Assembly: GCA_013396525.1 (NCBI GenBank)
Contig: VWYX01000219.1
Coordinates: forward strand, 620,001 to 684,000
Reading direction: 5' to 3'
DNA: 64,000 nucleotides
Source: Chaetorhynchus papuensis
Taxonomy: Eukaryota > Chordata > Aves > Passeriformes > Rhipiduridae
Part shown: piece after piece, positions 53,050 to 63,242 of the stretch
How positions within the stretch are numbered: position 1 is the first letter of the stretch
How the letters are laid out: each line of letters starts with the position of its first letter
Notes under the pieces: model-generated
The model's input: the letters and a program-made list of their open reading frames with translations, nothing else
Told to the model about the DNA's origin: nothing
Databases searched by the model: none
Made by a program: the position numbers and the translations under genes

Positions 53050-56000
53050 CTGATGCAGGAGCACAGGCTGTGGTCAATCACCATCCCGGTAATTTAGGAG
53101 AGTGCAGAAGAAGGAGTGCTGGCTTTTGAGTGTCTCCATGTTTGTTATTTATACACCGTGTCATCTGGAGCTGCTTGTTTGCTTGTAGCTTTGGGCTGAC
53201 AGTTCCCTGATTCCAAAGGCAATTCAGCCCTTGACATAAAGCAGAGGAACAATGCAGAGTTCCTGTAAAACAACAGTGCTCCCCCCACTGCTGTCAGAAT
53301 GCAGGGATTAGATGCAGAATAATGCAGTCCCTGATCAAACCTGCAGCTGTAATTCAACCTCTGGACAGTGCTGATGTCATAAATTTGGGAAGAAAGTGCA
53401 GCTCAAGCGATTTGTGAACAAGAGCTGGTGAGTCCAATTGAATTACAGTTGTGGGAGCAGCCGGGATCCCCCTGCACCGAATCATTACTAATGAGAGCCA
53501 GAGAGTGATTACTTACAACTTTAATGAAATTGAATTTTAATTTATAACCTTGGCTAGGAGAAGGAAGAAACATATACTGAATATTTGGGGGTGACATGGC
53601 AAAAGTAAAAAACAGAAATCCAAAATATACGGATGAACAATGCATTCTCCTGGAAGAGAGTAGATAAAATTTTATCTTCAAAAATAAATTCATATTTAAG
53701 GAAACGGTTGTGATACAGTGAGGACTGAAGAAAGCTATTCTATATCACAGTTCTGATGATGAAAGACCTCAGAAAGAAAATGCTCAGATGTGTTTTCTGT
53801 AAACCATTTATGATGCTCAGAAGAAGGGGAACTCTTTAGCTGATTCTCAAGCCATCACTGCCCATTATTTTAGCATGAAATCAGGAGAATGGTAACCACA
53901 AGCACCACTGCCATATTCTAATCAAATAATCCCATGGAACCCTTTCTGAGCAAGTCTTCCAATTTCAGCAGCGAGTGATTCACTACTGGAAGGAAAAGCA
54001 TAATTAACATTAAATACTCGTTTCAATAGAATTCTTTTTCTCACTGCTTCCCATCACTCTGGAGGTACCACTCTGCTATTTTAATACCCTTTTTAATATT
54101 GCACCTTTTCTGCTGGTGCTCCAGTAAGGCCTAGGGAGGTTAAGAAAAGTGGTTTATGAAGTTTGTCTCAGATATGGAAATGTGAGGAGAGAGAGAGGAA
54201 AAACGGAGAGCTTGAGTAGAAGAACACAAAATGGATGAATAAGGGAGCACTTGTGGCTCACAACACAGACCACACAAGTTTTGCAACTCAAAATATGAAT
54301 CTGCAATTCGAGGATGATTAGGAAGGTGTGGGATGTGTTGTGGAAGGTCTGAGACATGGGGCTTGCAGCCAGGGTCACACCAATCAGGCAGGGTATGGAG
54401 AGGTGCTGAAAAATGCTCCAACTTTTGACTTTACATTTATTTTACAGAAGGTAAATCAATATCTCTTCACCCCGGTGCACTTATGTCATATGGCTTTCTG
54501 TTACAAGGTGACCAGGGCTTGGACATGTCTCTTCTGAACTGAAAACAGCTCAATCCAAATGGATTTTTTTCTGCAAAATATCTAAAGCACTGTATTACCT
54601 CATGCCATGGGGTGATGGGACCCAACCCAGTATTTTATGTGCAACTTGACTATCAGCAATAGAAACTATTACTACTCAAATAGTAAAACATGCAAATTGA
54701 GTGGGAATTCAGTGCTATTTGCATATATTAAACTATTTTGTTAAAAGGGGTAGTATTAAAAGAAGATTTGCTGGACAGGAGGAGATTTTCAAAGATACAG
54801 GGGGGGTTCTACAGGGAGAAATGCTGTAAGGAGGGGTGGTTAATAGTGAAAGGTCTTCAAAACATTCTTCAAAAAATTATTTCCCATCGAAGTGTGTTGT
54901 GGTGCACACTCATTTACCCAGCCTCACATGCCCTCATTGATGTCAGGAGTCGAAGCTGTTTCCTGCAACCACTGGAGGGAGACCTCATTCCTTCAAAGAG
55001 ATGTAAAACTTCTGCTGCCAGACTGCACTTCAGTAAGGAAGAGTGAAAAATAATCTGGAGAAACATAGCTGCTGAATTTGATCCAGGCTGGACACGGTAA
55101 ATCACAGGTTCTAATAACAATAATAATGCAGCACGAGTGAAACAGTGCCAGATTAACAGAGATGCTTAATGTTTCCAGTCTGATCAATACTGCTCAAGTG
55201 AGTCTGCTCCAGGTGTCTGAACTCAGTCCTGGTTAAATCCACCACCAGTGTCTGTACATTCCCCTCCCTCCTTCCTCGCCCCCTCCCCTCACTCTCAGGC
55301 TGTGCCTGCAGAAGCCATTTGTGATCTTAAATTCTCAGGCTGGTATTTCCTAACCCTTTATCTCACTGTGACCTTAAGTGTGACCAAAAAATGTTTCAGT
55401 CAATGGCATTATTTTCATTTTCACTTAACCCCTACTGGCCTAGTGGCCTGTTTTACAATCATTCAATTACCCCCATTGCTGCTGAAAAAAAAAAAACAAC
55501 CAGGGAGAAAATAATTTTTTGGTGCAGCTCAAGGTCGTTGACAGCAGGAGGACAGGGAGCCATCAGGCAAGGTCCAAGTCACTCAGGCACTGTTGGCCCA
55601 GTGACAAGTGCATGGATGTACTTCAGAGAGGGGCCAGGACATACAGCTCAGCTCTAAAATCCCAAATCTTCTTCTGGTGGAACAAAAGAAGCAGTTCTGC
55701 TAGGAAAAAAAGAAAAAAAAAAAAACAAACAAAAAAAGGGAGCAATTCTCCCCAATGCCATGTGGCACGTTCCCAAAAGGATGCCGTTGCACATGTCTGT
55801 ATAGAAACATTCTGCTGGGTGGTGACACAGATGTGTGTTTGCACATGTACACACTCACCCACTCTGCCTAAGTTACAAAACAGCATCTCAGCAAGATAAA
55901 ACTTGTGATAAGAAAGAAATTCCTGTCTAAAGGACTCTCACATTTCCAGTAACAGTGAAGGGCCCACGGAAACATTCAGCTCAGCTGACTGACTGTGGTT

Positions 56001-56372
56001 TGTGTTTTGAACTTTATTAATGACACGTGCTACCACCTGAGAGCTGCCTCCTCACTCCTCAACTAGGCTATTTCTAAAATTAGTGCAGAAAACAAAGCCT
56101 TTGTTGAACATATATTCTCATCACCTCCCCACGCAACTGCATCTGACACCTACAGTTGCAGCCAACCATGAGTTTCCTGTTGTACTCACTGAATGGGGCA
56201 ATTTCAGAGTAAATATAGTTCAAACACTTATAAATCTCTAGAGTGAAATCCCTGCTGTGCTGAAAATATGAGCTTCACCATAGATTTTGATAGTTTTTCA
56301 GTCAGTTTTAAAGTTGCTTTTGGTTCTCAGTGAGCCTTGTTACTGGCAAGGGGACGATTAATGTGATCTTAC

Positions 56373-56518
56373 AGCGTGTGCCACCCTGTGTCTTCCTGCT
56401 GACCCACACGTCAGCTTCCATAAAGCACCACAGACTTCCTGACAGGAATCATCTGCTCTGCCCTCATGGCTTAGATGTGCTGGCTGGAGACTGCAAGATC
56501 CAGCTTGTGAACAGTGAC
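56373..56518 (-). other. Weak candidate exon, cysteine-rich, minus strand
   Basis: The acceptor CTTCTCTAATGTCTTAG has a good pyrimidine tract and the donor is GTAAGA. One frame is open: 48 codons with five cysteines, starting HCSQAGSCSLQ. The phase would be 1 in and 0 out. The other two frames are closed. No family recognised. Confidence 0.12.
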
Positions 56519-59223
56519 CTAAGACATTAGAGAAGAGATAGAAAGGAGCAGGAAAAAAACCCATAATCACCATCAGCTCCATTAATTTTACTGCAGGACA
56601 AAACCTCCCCCTGGTACAGCCTGCTCGTCCCAGCCTAAGCACACGTGCCTGTTCTGCAAGTCTGTACCTCCCAGCTGCTTCAGCTCCAGCAGTGGTTCTG
56701 GCCAGTGCTGAGCATTTGTAAGGTGTCATCTTGGAGAGATAATTTGTGCTCGGTATCCACGATTCTCATGGATTTTCCTAGGACTCCACCTGCAGGACTT
56801 CACACACTGGTGGAGTCTCATTATCACAAAATCTCCATATGCTGTTTAATAGCAGAGAAGGTCATGGCTCAGTTGCTGGAAGAACCCACTGTTCTGACTA
56901 TCACCGCAGAAATAGAAAGAGCTAAAGAGAAGAGAAATCCAAATCCCTACCCTTACTGCACAGTGCAGTTCAATCTTCCCGAGGCATACAAAGTAAATAG
57001 TAGTAATAAAATGTGATAGGAAAATCAATTGGAACAAATGAAGCACTGTCTGTGCTGTATTCCAGCTCCTCCGTCCCATTGTTACCGCTTTGATTAATAA
57101 ACAGCAATCTGATAATGAGCAAATCACCTCAGCACCAGGATGTGGGGAAGCTAATGCTGCAGACAGGCTACAATGACAAAGCTGAATCTTCCCAGTGTAA
57201 GGTTGTGTTTGGAAGGCGCTGGGCTGGTCCAGGAGGCTGGGTCAGAGACAGCATGACCACCACAGGACCAGCTCAGAGGGCAGAGCTCTTTGGGAGAGGA
57301 GCTGTTGTAAGCCACTGGATTTGATGTTCTATTTATAAATGTGCACTTAGAACCAGGCATCCATTTTTCACATTCATTTAATAGAAGTTTACCCCACTGG
57401 CTTTCTCTAGGGTGCAAGAATGAAGGCAGCAGCCCAAAATTGGCTCTTAAAGCAGTATTTTAACAATACAGTAATGTTAGTATAGAGAACTCCAACTAGG
57501 TCAGAGTGGATATCCAGCTTAGTTTCTTTCTGGTGCATATTTAGGTGGAACTGAATGCTAATGGAATTGTGTCCATTTCTGCCAGGAGTAAATCAGTTTA
57601 ATTATGAGTTATTCTTTATTTCTTACTGTGTTTATTTCTTTCCCGTTCTTTGCAAATGTTCCCACGACCATGGTTGGAGATTGCCTTGTGCAGCCCTTCC
57701 TGAGCAGTGTCCTGATGTGCCCTGGTGCCTTCCTGAGCACTCTGTTAGGAGTTACTCTGACTGCTGCTGTTTGAGCAGGGGGTTGAACTTCAGCAAGTGT
57801 CAGTGCCTGTTTCTGTCTCCCTGCTGTTTTGCTAAGCCCTGGTAGATGCAATCACTGCAGGCTGTGCCAAAGATCCTTGTTAGTTCCCCACCTTTGTGAG
57901 CAAAAATTATCAGATTCACTAACATTTCAGACACAGAGATGAGGAGCTGTGTACATAATTGATGGGAGACCACTGGTTGCAGGGAATTTAAATCAGAAGT
58001 AGGGAGCTGTTGTCCGGACAACTGGATATACCCAACACTTGTCATCAAGGAATGGTTGCGAGAGCCGACTGCTGACCACGAGAAGGCTTTTCTACCAACG
58101 TGGGAAAAAGAAATTAATGGGACAGGGGATAAAGGAGAAATCTTAGTTCTAAAGTGGAATTTTTCCAAATGCTACGGTGTTAAAATGGCTATTTTGGCAG
58201 TGCCCTGAAAAGTCAGGATGGCTGCTGTATCTGAGGGAAAGACAGGTGGAGTGGTAGCTATTACTGCTCAGATTGCTTTGCAGCAATTAATTCACATATC
58301 CTCTGAAAATAGCAAGGGAAACAAGCTACATCCCATGTCTCTTCACATTCTATCCCAGCTCCACTACTTTGCTCTACTTCCCATTTTCCCTGGTGGGAGC
58401 AGCCTGGCCCTGGCCCCAGTCCCGGTTCCTCATCCCTGGGATGGTGCCCCTGCATTCTGCACAGGCTCCTGACAAGGCTGCAGTGGATCTCTCCCGTGTT
58501 TCCCTCCAGAACCTCTCACCCGCAGGCTGCTCCTGCCCTGCTGATAGGACTGGGGGCTGCAGGTCTTCTCCTGACTTGTCTTTGCCCAGACATAATGGGG
58601 ATCCTCTGAAAGAGCCATCTCTCCATCTCTGTCTTTCTGCATCTGCACTTGGGAAGAAAATCAATATTGCTGTTTGTTGCTAAATTGTCAGACAGCTTTT
58701 GATGCTAATATCTGATGAAGCAGACACGCTGTTGTAGATAGTTACTCTCAAACAGGTTCTCTATCATCTACCATCTGCTTTTAAAAGATCTTTTTTTCCC
58801 TTTTTTCCAGTGACTAATGGTGCATTTAACCCCGGAGAGCCTCTGATCTTAACATCAGACAGTTTCTGCAGCACAGGAACAGAAAAGAGGAGGTGGGGGA
58901 AGGAGGGTGGATGAGCTTCCTGTTGTTCTAACTTGGCTTACTGGTAGGGTTCTCGAATCAAACTAGAAATCTCACCACTTAAGGCAAGCCCCACTCAAAC
59001 CCTTTACCCAGCTGCCAGATGGCATCACTCCCTCACTGAGTCTTGAGACCAGAGCAGTGCAGCCCAGGTCAAGCCAGGCCGTGTCCCTGGCCCACGTGGA
59101 CAAGTGCCCTCATCTCTCTGTCCCCTGCTCCATCTGTACAAGGACAGTGACAGCACCTTCTTAAAGAAGCATTAATTCTACAGGTGAAATCTGCAGGGAT
59201 GCCAGGCCTGTTTGCTTCTGCAG

Positions 59224-59427
59224 CCTCAACATTTACAAGGAATCAATGAAAAGTTTATGAGAACAGATTCCTCAGTGTTTGGGTCTGGGATTGTCCCTGA
59301 GGGCCAGACAGAGTTTTACAGAGATATCAAAAGTGATACCTGGGAGCACGGCAGAATTCTGCAGTGCCTGAAGGATATGGAGGAAATCTCATACCACAGT
59401 CTTTCAGCACCGCCTTGGCTGAATTAG
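59224..59427 (+). other. Weak candidate terminal exon, plus strand
   Basis: The acceptor TGTTTGCTTCTGCAG precedes an open frame of 67 codons that starts PQHLQGINEKF, ends SAPPWLN and stops with TAG at 59425-59427. The composition is protein-like, but I recognise no family. It lies 80 bp left of the LTR-like element and could belong to a non-coding transcript. Confidence 0.12.
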
Positions 59428-59537
59428 GTGTTCTTTGCAGGAAAGTGTTGGGCAGAATGGTCACCTCAGTTACTGCAGGTTCTGTGTGGGCATGACTGGC
59501 ACAGCAGGTGTTATAAATGATTGGTTTTGCCTTCTCG

Positions 59538-59645
59538 GTTGTATGGGTTTGGGTTCAAGTTTTCTTGGTTCAAGTTGTATGGGTTTGGGTTCGAGTTTTC
59601 TTGGTTCGAGTTGAACGGGTGTGGGTTGGAGTTTTCTCGGTTTGG
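59538..59645. repeat. Three 36-bp tandem repeats in LTR U3
   Basis: Units start at 59538, 59574 and 59610. The first two differ by only a few bases; the third is more diverged. Each reads GTTGTATGGGTTTGGGTTC or a close variant, then a TTTTCTTGGTTC-type half. The 36-bp length is a multiple of three, so the minus strand shows a 12-residue repeat (LEPRKLEPKPIQ), which is probably incidental. Confidence 0.9.
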
Positions 59646-59755
59646 GTTTGGAAAGGGGACGCAATGAGGGTGGGCGTCCAGGAGGCGGCGCTCGGAACGA
59701 AAAAGGGACTCCAAAGGGGGCCACTGAAGCCCCTTTAGATAGACAGTACCAAGAA

Positions 59756-59925
59756 CCAATCGTCTTTCGAGTTTCGGCCATGGTGAGAACCAATCACTCG
59801 ACGCTCCGTGAGGCAGAGGGCGGGCCCTAGGCACGAGCCAACCTGAAGCCGAGGAGCGGGAAAAACTGACCAATGGGCTGTGGGCTTGGGGGGAGAGCAA
59901 GGGGAAGAGCCGGTGGTTGTATAGA
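59756..59925 (+). promoter_or_regulatory. LTR promoter: three CCAAT boxes and TATA-like box
   Basis: CCAAT lies at 59756-59760, 59790-59794 and 59870-59874, and TATAGA at 59920-59925, 46 bp after the last CCAAT. Transcription would run on the plus strand, towards the right-hand intergenic DNA. Confidence 0.55.
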
Positions 59926-60047
59926 AGAGCGCCTCCAAGAAGAGGCTGGGTCCATGTCCTGTGGCAGTGTGCTGGTCGGAGAGTACCTCTGCCTCAATGC
60001 CGAGAAGGGCTACTCCCTTCTCCTAGCTCCCCGGGTTTGGTACTTTT

Positions 60048-60053
60048 ATTAAA
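60048..60053 (+). terminator. LTR polyadenylation signal (ATTAAA)
   Basis: ATTAAA lies about 125 bp after the TATA-like box and 62 bp before the element's right end, as expected for the R/U5 boundary of an LTR. Confidence 0.55.
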
Positions 60054-60128
60054 CCAGTTAACCCTGTTCAATGGTGACTGGCATCCGCATTTATTTCAGC
60101 AGGGTCACTATAACTCCTGCTGTGCCAG

Positions 60129-61853
60129 GAGGGTGTCCCAGGCAATGACTGTACTGCCACCCAAGCTGCCAGTGCTCAAGAGCCCCTATTCAGTGTGCCT
60201 CAACCAAAATTCACACTGGATTTGGTCTCCAAAGCCAAAAGGCACATGGCCTTGGATCCATGGGAGAGCCTCGCTTTTCTTTTACAGATTAGTCTGGAAG
60301 AGCATAAGGTTTTCCTGGGATTACAGTTTCAATTGACACCCGTTCCTGAATCTTGTGGTGCTCTGGTGAGGGACCTCAGGGCTGCACACCTCGAATCAGC
60401 CCTTGTGGTACACAGGGTACAGAGCAAGCAACTCTGGAAACGGAGCAAGCAGGAGAAAGGGGGGAGACAAAGTGACTTACAGGCAGTGAATCACAATCTC
60501 CTGTTTGATACTGTATGTCTCTTTGTGAGGTACTGTTCAATTATCAGAGCTGAACGAGAGCAAGGGAGATGGAAACTGCACCAAAGGGGAGCACATTTGC
60601 ACGGTCTAAGCTGATTAAGGCTGAATGACTTGGAATACACAATACAAATAACTGCAAAATCCGAGAATGCTGCTCTCCCAGAAGCCCAAAACTCCTGTGT
60701 CCTGCTTTTCCAGTCTCCAGGGAGCAGTTTAACAACTGCTGCTTAGACAGCCCAGCCCAGGCAGAGCTGAAGAAGCTGCAAGAGCTCCGGGGCTCAGCAG
60801 TGCCCAACTTCAGCGTTGTACTGAGCTCTTGGACCCTGGGCCATGAAAATAGCTTGGCACAAAGAGTACAGAACCCTCTAACAGGTTTACAGGCATTTTT
60901 CCAGCTTTGGCATCTATCTCCACTTCAAGTTTGTAGGCACAAGCCTGCTTTGTGTGTGTTCCTACCCCCCTGCAAATTGTGCTGCCAGAGCTGTCAGTGC
61001 TGCAGCCGGACCGATTGACAGCTTTGCCTCCAGCCAGAATTCTGATTCAAAGGAATATCCAATTCTGTGTAATAAAGTTTGCATGAAATTTTTACCTGCA
61101 ACAATTCCCCGATGTGCTGAACTGCATGATACTGACTTACACAATACATCATTTTAGCAGCAGAGTTAAACAAAACTCAAAGCCAGACTCAGTTTGATTT
61201 TTCTCTTATGATCACAGACATAATACCACATGTGAGAGCTGTAAGCTATTACTTCCATTATTTTGTAGTATAAAAACATTGAAACAAGTGTTTCAATCTA
61301 ATCAAATGTTTAAATGTAGACTTTAAAAACTATTTCAACTATAAAAATTAAAAATTAACCCCCAAAATGTTTTCAGATAAAAGATGGAAAGTATGCGAAA
61401 TATTGAAAATGATTGCTTCAGTATTATTGAAATACTTTAAACTTTTTAAAAAATGAAATGTTAGAATGGATGAATTTCCACAGACATTTGATTTAGATGA
61501 AAACATATTTTCTAACAGGACAAGTTAAAAAATTTCCAGTTGCATTTTCTAGTGGGCAATTTTTCAATGACATTTTCAGAAGAACAATCTGCATGTGAAA
61601 AATTTTCCAACAAGCTCTTGTGAGCTCTTAAAGGAAAGAAGAAGTAATTCTCAAATAATCCATTTTGAAAGGCAGTTATTATTCTATGTTTTACGCCTTT
61701 TACAGCAGAAGCAGCAGACCAAACACAGGGCAATTTCCAGCTTTCTGTTACCTCCTTTCTAACTTAAAATACAAATTGCTGCAAAATGTTCTCAGACTTC
61801 AATTAAAAACCGTGAATGATTTTAAAACGGGTTGTGCTGTGAATGTTGCTTAC
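60129..61853. other. Intergenic DNA right of the LTR
   Basis: No confident exon. A 139-codon plus-strand frame at 60195-60614 resembles no family I know. Within it, 60288-60365 has an acceptor (TTTTCTTTTACAG) and a donor (GTGAGG) around 26 open codons. The stretch 61190-61660 is strongly AT-rich. Confidence 0.35.
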
Positions 61854-62045
61854 CTCAGGTAGGGATGTACACCTGGGATCCACATCCAGCAGCTGGGCCT
61901 GAGCTCTGGTGTCCAGCACAGCCTCCACTTCCAGCTCACGTCTGCAGCTTGAATCTCCCTCTTTAGACTGATTCAGAGAATGTATCTGAATTTTGGTGGT
62001 ACCTGCAAATCCAGTTATTGCCCCAAATCTCATATCAAGTGCTGT
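61854..62045 (-). other. Candidate exon of an unrecognised minus-strand gene
   Basis: The acceptor has a long pyrimidine tract ending GGATTTTAG and the donor is GAG followed by GTAAGC. The 192 bp are open in exactly the frame set by the splice sites. They encode 64 residues, phase 0 at both ends, from TALDMRFGAITGFAGTTKIQ to CTSLPE. The composition is charged, with two cysteines and an ELEVEAVLDTRAQ stretch. It can follow the 63077-63242 candidate in phase. I recognise no family; coding status is inferred only from the open frame and splice sites. Confidence 0.3.
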
Positions 62046-63076
62046 CTAAAATCCAGAAACAACCAAAGAAAAAATCAACATTGAACTTGTCCCATTCTAA
62101 CCCTTTGATGAGATCAGGTGGAGAATCTGCTTGAGATTCCATTGTGACACTGTTTACAGGGATCATTTACAACATTTCCAGTTCCCACTTTGTTTTCCCA
62201 ATTGTTTTTCCCAGTTTTTCAACCACACAACCCCTACCAAAGCTGGCTGTGCTTGGTGGGATTTGTGCCTGTGCTGAGCCCAGGTTTGGGTAAATGGGAT
62301 GTGCATGTGAGGAGGGGTGTGGCCTGAGGTGATACCTCACAAGGGAGATTTAGCAGAATGGAAAATACCTCAACGATCTACAGCCCAGATTCCAAGCCTG
62401 CACTTCAAATCTGCCGGTTCAGGGCCTGGAATCCATGCTGATTCCAGCACTCTGACATTCAGGGAAAATCATGGCCTCTTTTCAAGATCTGAATGTGTTT
62501 CAAAAGGTGCAGGGGTTAATTTCCTCCAGCTGAGAGGGAGAGCTCTTGGCTCCAGAGCAGAAGCATCTCCTAGCCAGTGTAAATGACAGTGGCCCCTTCT
62601 GCTTTGTGGCTGTTCTGCAGCTCCACTCCAGCTACAGATCTGCTCTTGGAGTTCACACCCAGAAGTCAAGAGGGAGCAGAGTTTTTCAATCCTTCTCCAT
62701 CGAGTCACAGAGAGACGAGGGCTGTGCAGGCTACAGCACACGGCTGTGCCATGAACTGACTGGACAGGGTCTGGTTGCTTTGCATCACATGAGCAGACAG
62801 CCACAATGCCCTATAGTGCCTGCAGAGCTGGGAATTTACAGATGCACTTGGATGGGAGAAGAAAAGCCTGTTCCATGTATCCATTCCTCTCTTGTTTCAG
62901 AGAAATAATTAGATCTCTTGTTCTCTGCCTCAATCTCTACTTCCACTTTTCCCATAAGGTGGTTTAGCTGTCCTAAATTACAGATCAGAGCTAAATGCTA
63001 AAGGCCAGGCTAATTCTCTCGTTTCTTGCTGTAGTCTGTGAAAACCCCAGACAGTTCAGAGGGCAATTCATCTCAC
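62046..63076. other. Possible intron or intergenic DNA
   Basis: This would be an intron if the two flanking candidates are real exons. Open frames on both strands at 62469-62908 resemble no known protein. No repeat seen. Confidence 0.3.
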
Positions 63077-63242
63077 CCTCAGATAGCCATCTCCAGTAAA
63101 CCAGACAAACAGCTCTTTGGAGGTGTATCTGTGCTCACTGCAAAAGGAACCTCCTCCAGAGTTTGGCATATGCCTTTCCTGTGCCAGAAGTGAAGTGGGA
63201 CAAATCACATCTGCAGCTTTGTCCATGCAAAGAGACATAAAG
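63077..63242 (-). other. Candidate exon of an unrecognised minus-strand gene
   Basis: The acceptor CTCCTCTCCCCACAG is strong and the donor is AGG followed by GTGAGA. One base plus 55 open codons (phase 2 in, phase 0 out) start FMSLCMDKAADVICP, contain three cysteines and end VWFTGDGYLR. Its outgoing phase matches the incoming phase of the 61854-62045 candidate. A possible preceding exon around 63310-63440 (frame containing VRCLQEPPADCSPDS) lacks a convincing donor. Family not recognised. Confidence 0.3.

Larger units (their letters stand above)
49981..59223. other. Intergenic DNA with two weak candidate exons
   Basis: Mostly unique sequence. It contains a 19-bp two-copy tandem repeat at 53012-53049 and A runs near 55486 and 55710. 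Weak minus-strand exon candidates at 50810-50951 and 56373-56518 are listed separately. No known gene is recognised. Confidence 0.4.
59509..60115 (+). mobile_element. Solo LTR-like endogenous retrovirus element, 607 bp
   Basis: The element begins TGTTATA and ends TATAACT, close to a TG...CA LTR with short inverted ends. Retroviral LTR architecture is visible in order: a U3 with 36-bp tandem repeats (59538-59645), three CCAAT boxes (59756, 59790, 59870), a TATA-like box (59920-59925) and an ATTAAA polyadenylation signal (60048-60053) followed by GT-rich DNA. It is richer in CpG than its surroundings, suggesting a fairly young insertion. No gag, pol or env remnant or primer-binding site is evident on either side, so it is probably a solo LTR. 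Family not identified. Confidence 0.7.
59496..60128. repeat. 13-bp perfect inverted repeat flanking the LTR
   Basis: CTGGCACAGCAGG at 59496-59508 directly abuts the left end of the LTR-like element. Its exact reverse complement CCTGCTGTGCCAG at 60116-60128 directly abuts the right end. With the element's own TGTTATA/TATAACT ends, this makes 20-bp terminal inverted repeats with one mismatch. No direct target-site duplication is seen. Confidence 0.85.

Noticed and set aside
57959..58207. Open plus-strand stretch ending in TGA (contains NWIYPTLVIKEWLREP)
   Set aside because: Protein-like composition, but there is no convincing acceptor and the length is within chance expectation.
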